Of a stretch of DNA of 64,000 bases, positions 8,931-17,232 are shown one piece after another. A program made the translations under genes and the position numbers. Location of the stretch: contig NZ_CP019304.1 in the NCBI RefSeq assembly GCF_001969265.1, positions 310,001 through 374,000 of the forward strand, in the 5' to 3' direction. Below the pieces are notes generated by a model. It searched no databases. It saw nothing but the letters and a program-made list of their open reading frames with translations, and was not told the origin of the DNA. Position 1 is the stretch's first letter. Every line of letters begins with the position of its first letter. This DNA is from Arthrobacter sp. QXT-31 (lineage in GTDB: Bacteria > Actinomycetota > Actinomycetes > Actinomycetales > Micrococcaceae).

Positions 8931-8988
8931 TCTTACTCGTTGGAACGCGACGAACTGCCAATGAGGCAAGGAATCGCTGCTCCGAAAT

Positions 8989-9061
<73 letters not shown>

Positions 9062-9108
9062 CGCAGGACACTGTCATGGCACTGATTCCAAGGAATCAAC
9101 GCCTACAC

Positions 9109-9179
9109 GGTGGGTTGGCCGAGAGGCGAGGCAGCGGCCTGCAAAGCCGTATACACGGGTTCGAATCCCGTACCCACCT
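9109..9179 (+). tRNA. tRNA-Cys (anticodon GCA)
   Basis: A 71-nt cloverleaf with acceptor GGTGGGT/ACCCACC, anticodon loop CTGCAAA (GCA) and T arm GGGTTCGAATCCC. It is the only tRNA-Cys seen in the window and lies between Gly and Val genes. Confidence 0.97.
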
Positions 9180-9217
9180 CGGTGAAAGCCATGGTTTCCG
9201 GTATTTCCGGATGCAAT

Positions 9218-9289
9218 GGGCGATTGGCGCAGCGGTAGCGCGCTTCCCTGACACGGAAGAGGTCACTGGTTCGATCCCAGTATCGCCCA
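9218..9289 (+). tRNA. tRNA-Val (anticodon GAC), copy 1
   Basis: A 72-nt cloverleaf with acceptor GGGCGAT/ATCGCCC and anticodon arm CTTCC-CTGACAC-GGAAG (GAC). It shares acceptor, D and T arms with tRNA-Val(CAC) at 8631, with changes mainly in the anticodon arm. Identical to copy 2 at 9477. Confidence 0.98.
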
Positions 9290-9350
9290 CCAGAGCAAGG
9301 ACACTTGCTTGTAGTTGAATGTTCCGCCCCCGGGCAGAACTTCAAAAAAT

Positions 9351-9423
<73 letters not shown>

Positions 9424-9476
9424 CTCTTGATCCCTAGGGATCCGAACCCAGGATACCGCCGGTCCATACCGGCTCC

Positions 9477-9548
9477 GGGCGATTGGCGCAGCGGTAGCGC
9501 GCTTCCCTGACACGGAAGAGGTCACTGGTTCGATCCCAGTATCGCCCA
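9477..9548 (+). tRNA. tRNA-Val (anticodon GAC), copy 2
   Basis: Same mature sequence as copy 1, last gene of the cluster, followed 7 nt later by a strong terminator. Confidence 0.98.
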
Positions 9549-9555
9549 CGAAACA

Positions 9556-9582
9556 AAGCAGCTCCCCGGAGCTGCTTTTTTC
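9556..9582 (+). terminator. rho-independent terminator of the tRNA cluster
   Basis: AAGCAGCTCC pairs perfectly with GGAGCTGCTT around a CC loop and is followed by six T. Confidence 0.92.
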
Positions 9583-9597
9583 TTGCCCTCATGCGGT

Positions 9598-9650
9598 TTG
9601 ACAAGTTTTGTCAAGAACGCCTTGGCATGCACCTCCTTCGGGGCTAGGAT
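9598..9650 (+). promoter_or_regulatory. promoter with upstream palindrome
   Basis: TTGGCA (9622-9627), a 17-nt spacer and TAGGAT (9645-9650) form a good housekeeping-type promoter for the gene at 9697. A perfect 7-3-7 palindrome TTGACAAGTTTTGTCAA (9598-9614) ends 7 nt before the -35, a position typical of an activator site or distal operator. Confidence 0.6.
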
Positions 9651-9696
9651 CGAATGCGGAGGAGCGACCTGGCTCCGCGATTGAAGGGAGGTGCTC

Positions 9697-9933
9697 GTGG
9701 GTTTACTTGACGATCTGAAGGGCAAGGCTCAGGGTCTGATCCGCGGCAACGAGCAGGCCATCAAGGACGGCATCACCAAGGCAGGTGATTTTGTCGACTC
9801 CAAGACGGGCGGCAAATACACCAGCCACGTGAATAAGGTCCAGACTGGCGCTTCCACTCTCGTTGACAAAGCCAATGAGAGGCCAACCCAGGGACCGGTG
9901 GACCACGTTCCGCCGGCTGGGAAGGCACCGTAG
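9697..9933 (+). CDS. MT0933/Rv0909-type antitoxin-family small protein
   Basis: A 78-residue, highly charged helical protein beginning GLLDDLKGKAQGLIRGNEQ with KAGDFVDSKTGGKYTSHVNK, the pattern of the MT0933-like antitoxin family. Family members are annotated as toxin-antitoxin partners, but many actinobacterial copies stand alone and their role is not settled. No toxin gene lies next to it: upstream is a tRNA terminator, downstream the convergent zapE. The GTG at 9697 is chosen over the GTG at 9691 because the GGGAGG site (9686-9691) then has normal spacing. The Pro-rich C-terminus (PVDHVPPAGKAP) is probably disordered. Confidence 0.8.
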   Translation: MGLLDDLKGKAQGLIRGNEQAIKDGITKAGDFVDSKTGGKYTSHVNKVQTGASTLVDKANERPTQGPVDHVPPAGKAP

Positions 9934-9969
9934 CCAAGGACTTTCCCGGGCTTCGCCCCTAAACGTCAA

Positions 9970-10009
9970 AAAGGTGCCGGTCCCGCCGAGAGGCGGCGCC
10001 GGCACCTTT
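9970..10009. terminator. bidirectional terminator
   Basis: AAAGGTGCCGG (9970-9980) pairs with CCGGCACCTTT (9999-10009), with an inner CCGCC/GGCGG stem. The T run is better on the minus strand (five T), so it serves zapE as well as the small plus-strand gene. Confidence 0.85.
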
Positions 10010-10045
10010 CGCGTCTCCGTAAGAAGGCGGCTTTTCTACCGTGCT

Positions 10046-11083
10046 CTAGGAAGGCTCATGGTTCTGGCCTTCACGGGCTAGCGCGGTAAGGCGGGAAACG
10101 GCCCTGAAGTACTTCTTCATGTAGCCCCCGGTCATCATGTCCTCGGTGAACAGCTTGTCGAAGGGAACACCGCTGGCCAGAATCGGGACATCCTTGTCAT
10201 AGAGCCGGTCCGCCAGCACCACGAACCTCAGCGCAACAGCCTGCTCGGTAATGGTTTCCACGTCCCGCCAGACAACCCCGTCCACACCGTCAATCAGCTT
10301 GCGGTAGCGGCTCGGGTGGACGCCGGCGAGATGGGAGATGAGGCTGCCGAAGTCATCTTCGGCCACGGTCTTGCCGTCAAACTCCGCCTTCATGTGGGCG
10401 TGGAGTTCGCTGTTGCGCAGCGGGGCGGGTGCTGCCGGCAGGCCGCGGTGGCGGAAGTCCTCGCCGTCGATCCGGATGACGTCGAACTGGTCTGCCAGGA
10501 CCTGGATCTCACGCTGGAAGTCCACGGCCGCAAAGCGGCCGTCGCCCAGCGAACCGGGCAGGGTGTTGGAGGTGGCCGCGAGCTTCACGCCGGCGTCGGC
10601 CAGTTCCCGCATGAGGCGGGACATCAGGACCGTGTCGCCCGGATCGTCCAGTTCAAACTCATCAATGCAGACGAGCTTGTAGGAGCTCAGTGCGTCAACG
10701 GTTTTCCGGAAGGACAGGGCGCCCACCAGGTTCGTGTATTCCACGAAGGTGCCAAAGGCCTTGGGGCCCGGGGCAGCATGCCAGAGTGAAGCCAGCAGGT
10801 GGGTTTTTCCAACGCCGAATCCGCCGTCGAGATAAATCCCGGCGCGGTTGTCGTCCTTCTTGCCAAAAAGCTTCTTGAACAGCCCCCCGCCGCTCCCGTT
10901 GCTAACGTTTCCGGCAAAGGCCTGCAGGGCGTGCACTGCCGCGGCCTGGCTCGGCTGCTTCGGATCCGGCCGGTAGCTTGCAAAGGACACCTGCCCGAAC
11001 CTGGGCGAGGGGTAGAAACCTTTGAGGAGCTCATCAACCGACACCGCCGGCGTCCGGGTGGTGAGCTTTTCGATCTGTACCAA
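10046..11083 (-). CDS. zapE: cell division protein ZapE / AFG1-like ATPase
   Basis: A 345-residue P-loop ATPase of the AFG1/ZapE family. Walker A is GGFGVGKTH (87-95) and Walker B is LVCIDEFELDD with D141-E142. Downstream family blocks include AATSNTLPGSLGDGRF and ILASGVPFDKLFTEDM. In Gammaproteobacteria ZapE acts on FtsZ rings; in mitochondria AFG1 helps membrane protein turnover. The role in actinobacteria is inferred only from family. It stands alone, with a shared terminator at its 3' end and a 219-nt divergent gap to the sulfurtransferase gene. Confidence 0.9.
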   Translation of the reverse strand: MVQIEKLTTRTPAVSVDELLKGFYPSPRFGQVSFASYRPDPKQPSQAAAVHALQAFAGNVSNGSGGGLFKKLFGKKDDNRAGIYLDGGFGVGKTHLLASLWHAAPGPKAFGTFVEYTNLVGALSFRKTVDALSSYKLVCIDEFELDDPGDTVLMSRLMRELADAGVKLAATSNTLPGSLGDGRFAAVDFQREIQVLADQFDVIRIDGEDFRHRGLPAAPAPLRNSELHAHMKAEFDGKTVAEDDFGSLISHLAGVHPSRYRKLIDGVDGVVWRDVETITEQAVALRFVVLADRLYDKDVPILASGVPFDKLFTEDMMTGGYMKKYFRAVSRLTALAREGQNHEPS

Positions 11084-11302
11084 GGTGGTCCATTCTGCTG
11101 GTGATTAGTCCCAAGCAAGAATACCGGCATCGGCCGCCCGCCCTGCGGGCAACGGCCTACTGCCGGCGGTGCCGTGAGCAAGCACACATTTCGCCCTGTT
11201 AACACACAGGAGCATTCAAACCGGCCCGTGGCTAGTGTTGGAGCAGTGACCCGCCGTCCCCCGGCCGGTCTGACCAGAGCGTTTCAGTGAAAGGCCATAC
11301 GT

Positions 11303-12226
11303 ATGTCCTACCCCGTTGAACAGAACCAGAAGTTCGCCGCCTACGCGCACCCCGAGCGGCTTGTTTCCACCGAGTGGCTGGCTGCGGCCCTCGACGCCGG
11401 CGCCCTTAATGACGGCAAACTCGTAGTGGTGGAGTCCGATGAGGACGTCCTGCTCTACGAAACCGGCCACATTCCCGGCGCGGTCAAGATTGACTGGCAC
11501 ACTGACCTGAACGACGAAGTGACCCGTGACTACGTGGAGGGCGAGGCGTTTGCTGCCCTGGCCGCAGCCAAGGGCATTTCCCGCGACTCCACCGTGGTCA
11601 TCTATGGCGACAAGTCCAACTGGTGGGCCGCCTACGCTCTGTGGGTCTTCAGCCTGTTCGGCCACGAGGACGTCCGGCTGCTCGACGGCGGCCGCGACAA
11701 GTGGATCGCCGAAGGCCGCCCGCTGACCACCGACGTCCCTTCGCCCAAGGTCGCGGACTACCCCGTGGTGGAGCGCAACGACGCCCCGATCCGCGCTTTC
11801 AAGGAAGACGTCCTGGCCCACCTCGGCAAGCCGCTGATCGACGTCCGCTCCCCCGAGGAGTACACCGGCCAGCGCACCCACATGCCCGCCTACCCCGAGG
11901 AAGGCGCCCTGCGCGGCGGCCACATTCCCACAGCGGCGTCCATTCCGTGGGCCCGGGCAGCAGCAGAGGACGGCACCTACCGCAGCCGTGCCGAGCTGGA
12001 GGCGCTGTACCTCGGCGAGGCAGGGCTCACCGAGGGTGACGATGTCGTGGCCTACTGCCGCATCGGCGAACGCTCCAGCCACACCTGGTTCGCGCTGAAG
12101 TTCCTCCTCGGCTTCGAAACCGTCCGCAACTACGACGGCTCCTGGACGGAATGGGGCAACGCGGTGCGTGTCCCGATCGCCAAGGGCTCCGAACGCGGCT
12201 CCATTCCGGCAGTTGCCGCGAGGTAA
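11303..12226 (+). CDS. thiosulfate/3-mercaptopyruvate sulfurtransferase (tandem rhodanese)
   Basis: A 307-residue protein with two rhodanese domains (about 15-140 and 155-300). The second carries the catalytic Cys252 in the loop CRIGERS, the sequence typical of the actinobacterial CysA2/CysA3-type sulfurtransferases. The first domain is the usual inactive copy. The start ATG follows an AAAGG site. SufE starts about 50 nt downstream, so the pair may hand sulfur from a small-molecule donor to cysteine-derived or Fe-S routes. That link is an inference from position. Confidence 0.92.
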   Translation: MSYPVEQNQKFAAYAHPERLVSTEWLAAALDAGALNDGKLVVVESDEDVLLYETGHIPGAVKIDWHTDLNDEVTRDYVEGEAFAALAAAKGISRDSTVVIYGDKSNWWAAYALWVFSLFGHEDVRLLDGGRDKWIAEGRPLTTDVPSPKVADYPVVERNDAPIRAFKEDVLAHLGKPLIDVRSPEEYTGQRTHMPAYPEEGALRGGHIPTAASIPWARAAAEDGTYRSRAELEALYLGEAGLTEGDDVVAYCRIGERSSHTWFALKFLLGFETVRNYDGSWTEWGNAVRVPIAKGSERGSIPAVAAR

Positions 12227-12276
12227 GTGTTTGTAAAAAAGCGGCGGACATGGACAACCTGCGTAAGCTGGAAGTG

Positions 12277-12735
12277 ATGAGTACTCAAGCACTTCCTACC
12301 GCGCTGGCGGAGATTGTCGACGACTTCCAGGCACTGAGCGAGCCCGAGCGGCTCCAGCTCCTGCTGGAGTTTTCCCGCGGCCTGCCCGATCTGCCGGAGC
12401 GCCTGAACGACCACCCGGAACTGCTGGAACAGGTGGTGGAATGCCAGTCGCCTCTCTTCCTCACCATTGAGACGGAAAAGAACGACGGCGGTTCCCCCGC
12501 CTACCGCCTGTTCTTCAAGGCGCCGCCGGAAGCCCCCACCACCCGTGGTTTCGCCGGGGTGCTCCATGAAGGACTGGACGGCCTCACCGCCGAGGAGATC
12601 CTGGCTGTTCCCGACGACATGCCGGAACTCCTCGGCCTGACCCGCGCCATCACGCCGCTGCGCATGCGTGGCATGACCGCGATGCTCGGGCGCATCAAGC
12701 GCAAGGTGGCCGCCGCGGCCCGGCTCCACGCCTAG
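12277..12735 (+). CDS. sufE: SufE-family sulfur acceptor protein
   Basis: A 152-residue SufE protein that accepts persulfide sulfur from a cysteine desulfurase. VECQSPLFL contains the conserved Cys of the family active-site loop, and GVLHEGLDGLTAEEILAVPDD and GMTAMLGRIKR are typical C-terminal blocks. Homologues begin near MSTQALPTALAEIVDDFQ. The ATG at 12277 lies 7 nt after a -10-like TAAGCT, which would give a leaderless mRNA; the in-frame ATG at 12250 lacks a good ribosome binding site. Follows the sulfurtransferase gene and precedes ybaK by 14 nt. Confidence 0.88.
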   Translation: MSTQALPTALAEIVDDFQALSEPERLQLLLEFSRGLPDLPERLNDHPELLEQVVECQSPLFLTIETEKNDGGSPAYRLFFKAPPEAPTTRGFAGVLHEGLDGLTAEEILAVPDDMPELLGLTRAITPLRMRGMTAMLGRIKRKVAAAARLHA

Positions 12736-12749
12736 GAGTCCGTACCCGC

Positions 12750-13244
12750 ATGGCGCGCAAGAACACGTCGCAGGGAACGCCTGCCACAGCCGTCCTGGCT
12801 GCGGCAGGCGTTCCCTTTAACCTGCACCCGTACAGCCACGATCCGGCCGCGGCCAGCTACGGGCTGGAGGCGGCCGAGGTCCTGGGGATCGATCCTGCGC
12901 GGGTATTCAAGACGCTCATGGTGGAGATCGACGGCCGGCTGGCCGTCGGCGTCGTTCCCGTCAGCGGAAGCCTTGACCTGAAGGCCATCGCTGCCGCCCT
13001 GGGCAGCAAGAAGGCCGCCATGGCGGATCCCGCTGCGGCTGAGCGGCGGACGGGCTACGTCCTGGGCGGAATCTCCCCGCTCGGCCAGCGGCAGCCCTCC
13101 CCCACTGTCATTGATGAAAGCGCCCTCGCGTTGGACACCATCCTGGTGTCCGGCGGCCGGCGCGGCCTCGATATCGAGCTGGACCCCCGGGACCTCGTGC
13201 GCCTCACGAAAGCCGTCACGGCACCAATCGGTACGGGCTCTTAG
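12750..13244 (+). CDS. ybaK: Cys-tRNA(Pro)/Cys-tRNA(Cys) deacylase, YbaK/EbsC family
   Basis: A 164-residue editing protein that clears mischarged Cys-tRNA(Pro). The blocks SHDPAAASYGLEAAEVLGIDPARVFKTL, GVVPVSGSLDLKAIAAALG and GYVLGGISPLGQ are those of the YbaK fold, including the Lys of VFKTL. The last residues and stop codon lie in the first unit of an 18-bp tandem repeat that continues past the gene. Confidence 0.93.
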   Translation: MARKNTSQGTPATAVLAAAGVPFNLHPYSHDPAAASYGLEAAEVLGIDPARVFKTLMVEIDGRLAVGVVPVSGSLDLKAIAAALGSKKAAMADPAAAERRTGYVLGGISPLGQRQPSPTVIDESALALDTILVSGGRRGLDIELDPRDLVRLTKAVTAPIGTGS

Positions 13245-13315
13245 TTGGGCACAGGCTCTTAGTTGGGCACAGGCTCTTAGGTGGGCACAGGCTCCCAGGT
13301 CGGCACAGGGTCCTA
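13236..13315. repeat. 18-bp tandem repeat spanning the ybaK stop codon
   Basis: Four units of GGCTCTTAGTTGGGCACA at 13236, 13254, 13272 and 13290, then a partial fifth. Unit 2 is identical to unit 1, unit 3 differs at one base and unit 4 at four. Each early unit repeats the CTTAG that carries the gene's TAG stop. The far end reaches the stop codon of the convergent hydrolase gene at 13313. Confidence 0.95.
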
Positions 13316-14608
13316 GGCGGGCTGACCAGGGCCGGAATCCGGACTGCCGCCCATCCCCGGATTAACACGCGGCGCCAGCTGCTGCTGCAGCCACGCCCGG
13401 ACGAGCCCCTCCCAGCGGACCGGATCCGCGTTCCACTCCTTGGCATGCCGCGCACCCTCGAACGGCTCGAAGGTGACCATTTCGGGGTTCTTTTCGGCGA
13501 GGAGGGCCGACGGCTGGTACGGAACGTACTCGTCGTCCACGCTGTGGACGATGAGGGTCGGCGTCCTGAGTTCCACGGCCCGCGACACCCAGTCCATGGA
13601 TTTCAGGTCCACGGGCGCCGCAAGTCCGGTGAGCCGGCGGCCCACCTTGTGCCCCATCATCAGCTGGCCGTAACGGCCAACGGCGGACGGAATCCGGTTG
13701 AGTTCAGCATGGTGGGCCAGCACGTTCACCCAGTCGATGACGGGCGCGTCAAGGACCATTGCCCGGATGACCTGCCTGTGCTCCGACAGGTCGGCGGTCT
13801 GCAGGCAGATGGCCCCTCCCATCGACCAGCCGAACAGGACCACGTCCTTGGCCCCGCGGGCGAGGGCAAAGGAGATGGCGGCGTCCACGTCCCGCCACTC
13901 AGTGGAGCCCAGCCCGTACCGGCCATCGAATGCCGCCGGAGCCAGGCCGTCATTCCGGTAGGAGACAAGGAGATTGGGCAGTCCCAGTTCGTGAACTACG
14001 CGGGCTCCGCGGAGGCACTCCTGCCGGGTGGCGCCGCGCCCGTGGACCATGATGGCCCAGGTTTCGGCCCCGGGCTCCCCCGGAATGAGCCAGGCCGGGG
14101 CAGTTCCGCCCTCAACCTCGATGCCGGCATCCTCGAACGCCAGGCCGACGTCGGAGGGAAACTGGTACGTGGCGCCGCCCCACCAGCCACGCGCTGCGGC
14201 TTCCAGGTTGCCGCTGTAGACGGCCTCGACTTCGCGGAGCACCGTGCGCTCGGCCGGCGAGTAGGACAGGATCCTGCCGATCCGGGCGTGGCCGGCTCCG
14301 CCGTCAAAGAAAAGGCTGTAGGTTCCATCGTGCGTGGTTTCCGGCGTGGCCGCGAGGATGACCTGCTGTTCCCTGCCCTCTTTGATGACCGCCAGAATCT
14401 CCTGGTCCGCGGCCCGCACCCGGGCGGGAGTGAGGACGCGGCGGGCGAAGTAGAGGGCGAGGGCGGACGATCCGGCACCGAGCAGCGCGGCTGCCGTGCC
14501 GCCGGCAATGATTCCCCCGAGTGTCCACTTCGCCCGAAGGGTCATGGCGTTGCCCTGGCCAGTAGCCGGGGCAGTCAAAGCAGCCTGCGCAGAATCCATG
14601 CCACCCAT
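13313..14608 (-). CDS. alpha/beta hydrolase with N-terminal membrane anchor
   Basis: A 431-residue protein. Residues about 27-52 form one hydrophobic segment (LGGIIAGGTAAALLGAGSSALALYF), so the enzyme is probably tethered to the membrane. The catalytic domain has the nucleophile elbow GWSMGG, an oxyanion-side HGRGA, an acid in HSVDDEYVPY and a C-terminal His in GARHAKEW, all as in serine hydrolases of the BAAT/acyl-CoA thioester hydrolase-like group. The substrate cannot be told. The ATG at 14608 (MGGMDSAQ) or 14599 (MDSAQ) both fit; neither has a strong ribosome binding site. The longer open frame to 15172 is shadow of the divergent gene. Its stop borders the ybaK tandem repeat. Confidence 0.85.
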   Translation of the reverse strand: MGGMDSAQAALTAPATGQGNAMTLRAKWTLGGIIAGGTAAALLGAGSSALALYFARRVLTPARVRAADQEILAVIKEGREQQVILAATPETTHDGTYSLFFDGGAGHARIGRILSYSPAERTVLREVEAVYSGNLEAAARGWWGGATYQFPSDVGLAFEDAGIEVEGGTAPAWLIPGEPGAETWAIMVHGRGATRQECLRGARVVHELGLPNLLVSYRNDGLAPAAFDGRYGLGSTEWRDVDAAISFALARGAKDVVLFGWSMGGAICLQTADLSEHRQVIRAMVLDAPVIDWVNVLAHHAELNRIPSAVGRYGQLMMGHKVGRRLTGLAAPVDLKSMDWVSRAVELRTPTLIVHSVDDEYVPYQPSALLAEKNPEMVTFEPFEGARHAKEWNADPVRWEGLVRAWLQQQLAPRVNPGMGGSPDSGPGQPA

Positions 14609-14716
14609 CTTGACGGATCGGGCCCCATACGGCACATTCACTGCCAATGCAGGCCGGCCAAATACGTGCGGGCACAAATACATGCATGCTCTGGCGGCCG
14701 GGACTAGGCTGATGCC

Positions 14717-15208
14717 ATGAGCGATCCAATCGTCATTCTCACAGAAGAGCCGCTGGGTGCGGACGACCGCGTAAACATCGAGCGCCTGGTGAACGGAGGT
14801 GACGCGCCCCTGGTGGTTCTGGTGCCGGCCAACACGGAACGGCATCTGCTGGTGGACTTCCTCGAAAACCTGTCGATGCTGGACATCGCCAAGGCCTTCC
14901 GGGAGCTGACGTCGCACGCTCCGGATCCGGCCGAGGAACGGGCCGCGGCCGACGCCACGCTCGCCACCTCGGTCACCGCTTTGGAAGGCCTGGGCGGCGG
15001 CGTTGCCGGCGAGGTGGTGGACGGCGGGGCCGTCAACGGCCTCGTGGCCAAGGTCAAGGAGCTTGGAGCCGCCCAGGCAGTGGTCATCACCAGGCCGCAC
15101 GCCGTGGCAGACACGTTCCATACAGACTGGGCCAACCGGGCTCAGGACAAGCTCGGCCTGCCGGTACTGCACCTGTATGCAGGCTCGGGATTTATCGGGG
15201 ACTCCTGA
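14717..15208 (+). CDS. conserved actinobacterial protein of unknown function
   Basis: A 163-residue soluble protein, not confidently recognised. The alternating pattern (PIVILTEEPL, APLVVLVPANTERHLLVDFLENL, AAQAVVITRPHAVADTFHTDWANRAQDKLGLPVLHLYAG) looks like a Rossmann-like alpha/beta fold of the universal-stress type, but no ATP-binding GxxG motif is clear. It lies 14 nt before msrB on the same strand, so the two are probably cotranscribed, and is divergent from the hydrolase. Confidence 0.8.
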   Translation: MSDPIVILTEEPLGADDRVNIERLVNGGDAPLVVLVPANTERHLLVDFLENLSMLDIAKAFRELTSHAPDPAEERAAADATLATSVTALEGLGGGVAGEVVDGGAVNGLVAKVKELGAAQAVVITRPHAVADTFHTDWANRAQDKLGLPVLHLYAGSGFIGDS

Positions 15209-15222
15209 GCGTTGGTCCGACT

Positions 15223-15684
15223 ATGAGCACTCCTGAGAACTCCGACCTCACCACCACTGCCGGCGCAGCACCTGCCGCCGGCCGCTCCGACGAAGACTGG
15301 CGCAGGGAACTGACCCCCGAGGAATACCATGTGCTGCGCCAGGCCGGCACGGAACGCCCGTACACCGGCGAATACTGGGACACCCACACCGCCGGTGTGT
15401 ACAACTGCCGGGCGTGCGGGACCGAGCTGTTCACCAGCAAGGAGAAGTTCGATTCGCACTGCGGCTGGCCGTCGTTCTGGGCGCCGCTGGCCGAGGGGCG
15501 GGTGCGCTACATCCACGACCGGACCCTGGGCATGGACCGCATCGAAGTCCGGTGCGCCAACTGCGACTCACACCTCGGCCACGTCTTCGAGGGTGAGGGC
15601 TACGGCACTCCTACCGACCAGCGGTACTGCATCAACTCCATCTCCCTGAAGCTGGTTCCGGACACCGGGGGCCGGCAGGCCTGA
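15223..15684 (+). CDS. msrB: peptide-methionine (R)-S-oxide reductase
   Basis: Repairs oxidised methionine (R epimer) in proteins. The 153-residue sequence has both zinc CxxC pairs (CRAC and CANC), SHCGWPSFW, and the catalytic Cys in RYCINSISL. A low-complexity leader of about 22 residues precedes the domain. No MsrA is adjacent. Confidence 0.96.
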   Translation: MSTPENSDLTTTAGAAPAAGRSDEDWRRELTPEEYHVLRQAGTERPYTGEYWDTHTAGVYNCRACGTELFTSKEKFDSHCGWPSFWAPLAEGRVRYIHDRTLGMDRIEVRCANCDSHLGHVFEGEGYGTPTDQRYCINSISLKLVPDTGGRQA

Positions 15685-15828
15685 GGTTGCCCGGCGCTGC
15701 GCCTGGGGGTTGTTTCGGCGGCATGAGCCTTACAGTTTCTTACGCTCAGGCCTATGACCGATTAGCAGGGCTGTCTGCTTGCTACGCTCGCCGTACAAGC
15801 TCAGATGACCAGGAAGGCGAGGCCAGTG

Positions 15829-17232
15829 ATGACCGCAACCGTACACACAGCACCAGTCCGAATCTCCGCAGAAGACCCTGACTGGCAGCGCCTTAAGGCC
15901 GCCGCCGTTGCCCTGCGGACCCTGCAGGTGCAGGACGGTTCCATCCCTGACCAGGCCACCCATGTGGCCGCGCGCGGCCACGTCACAGCCATGGTCGAGG
16001 CCATCGAAGCACTGGCACCGGCATTCCCCCACGACGTCCTGTACCTGGACCTGGTGTGCCGCGACTTTGGCCGCTGGGCCGGGGACGGGTTCGGCGTGCC
16101 GGACTTCCTGGACTCCCTCCTCGCGTTCCAGCCGCAGGCAGACCGTGAGAACGGACTGCAGCACCTGGTGATCTTCCCCATGTACACGCAGAACGGCAGC
16201 AGCAGCCGGCTCGTGGAGGCGGTCCTCATCGACGTCGTCTGGCCCGACTTCATCGCCGGCCTGGAAGCAGGTGACTACTCGAACCGGCTGTTCGTGCCCA
16301 TCCGGTTCATTGATTTCACCCCCGGGTACGACACCAACTCCGCCGTGCTGTTCCCCGAGACCGTTGCCGTCCGGGCGACCCCCAGGTTCACATGGGGTGC
16401 CATTTTCGCCGACCGGGAAGCGGCACGGTTCCGCCGCGTCCTGCGTGCCGCCGCTGACATCACCTCCCTGGAGCTGCCGGCCGGCGCCGCAGAACTTCTC
16501 GAGGACCAGGAACTCACCGAAAAGACGTTCGTCATGTGGGACCTGATCCACGACCGGACGCATATGCGCGGGGACCTGCCGTTCGATCCCTTCATGATCA
16601 AGCAGCGGATGCCCTTCTTCCTGTACTCCCTCGAGGAGCTGCGGTGCGACCTGACGGCCTTCCGGGAATCCGTGAAGATCGAAAAGGACGAAGCCGCGGA
16701 TCCGGAAGCCCGGCGGCATGCCAAACTCGTGCAGTACGCCGTCATTTTCGACCGTATCTTCCGGTTCGCCATCACCGGCAGCCGGGTGCGCAACTACGAC
16801 GGGCTCGGCGGCCAGCTCCTCTTCGCGTGGCTGCACCAGCACCGCGTCCTCCACTGGACCGACAGCCGGCTGAGCATCGACTGGGAACACGTCGCCGGCA
16901 TCGTCGTGGAGCTGGGCGCCCGGATCGAGGAGCTTTACTGGCGTTCCATCGACCGGCCCAAGACCGCCCACTGGCTGGCGGCCTACGAGCTGATCTCGGG
17001 CACCGTCACGCCGAACCCGGCTTCGGTCTGGGCCAAGGGGCCGGGCGCCCTTCCCCTGGACGGGCCGCCGCGTGGCCTCACGGACCAGGTCCTGGACGAT
17101 GAGTTCCCGCTGTCCATGTTCTACGAGGCCCTGGAAAAGAAGATGCGCCCCGTCATTGAATCCACGGCAGGCATCACCGGATCCTCCGATTCCGTTATGC
17201 CGGCTGAAGGCGACGCCGCGGCGGCGGCATGA
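15829..17232 (+). CDS. DUF6421-family protein
   Basis: A 467-residue soluble protein without a known reaction, matching from memory the actinobacterial DUF6421 family. Recognisable segments are HDVLYLDLVCRDFGRWAG, LFVPIRFIDFTPGYDTNSAVLFPET and KTFVMWDLIHDRTHMRGDLPFDPFMIKQRMPFF; the HDRTHMRGD segment, rich in His and Asp, resembles a metal or substrate site. The ATG at 15829 follows a GGAAGGCGAGG stretch and is preferred over the ATG at 15805. Its last 4 nt overlap the SDR gene, and threonine aldolase follows, so the three probably act together, but the pathway is not evident. Confidence 0.8.
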   Translation: MTATVHTAPVRISAEDPDWQRLKAAAVALRTLQVQDGSIPDQATHVAARGHVTAMVEAIEALAPAFPHDVLYLDLVCRDFGRWAGDGFGVPDFLDSLLAFQPQADRENGLQHLVIFPMYTQNGSSSRLVEAVLIDVVWPDFIAGLEAGDYSNRLFVPIRFIDFTPGYDTNSAVLFPETVAVRATPRFTWGAIFADREAARFRRVLRAAADITSLELPAGAAELLEDQELTEKTFVMWDLIHDRTHMRGDLPFDPFMIKQRMPFFLYSLEELRCDLTAFRESVKIEKDEAADPEARRHAKLVQYAVIFDRIFRFAITGSRVRNYDGLGGQLLFAWLHQHRVLHWTDSRLSIDWEHVAGIVVELGARIEELYWRSIDRPKTAHWLAAYELISGTVTPNPASVWAKGPGALPLDGPPRGLTDQVLDDEFPLSMFYEALEKKMRPVIESTAGITGSSDSVMPAEGDAAAAA

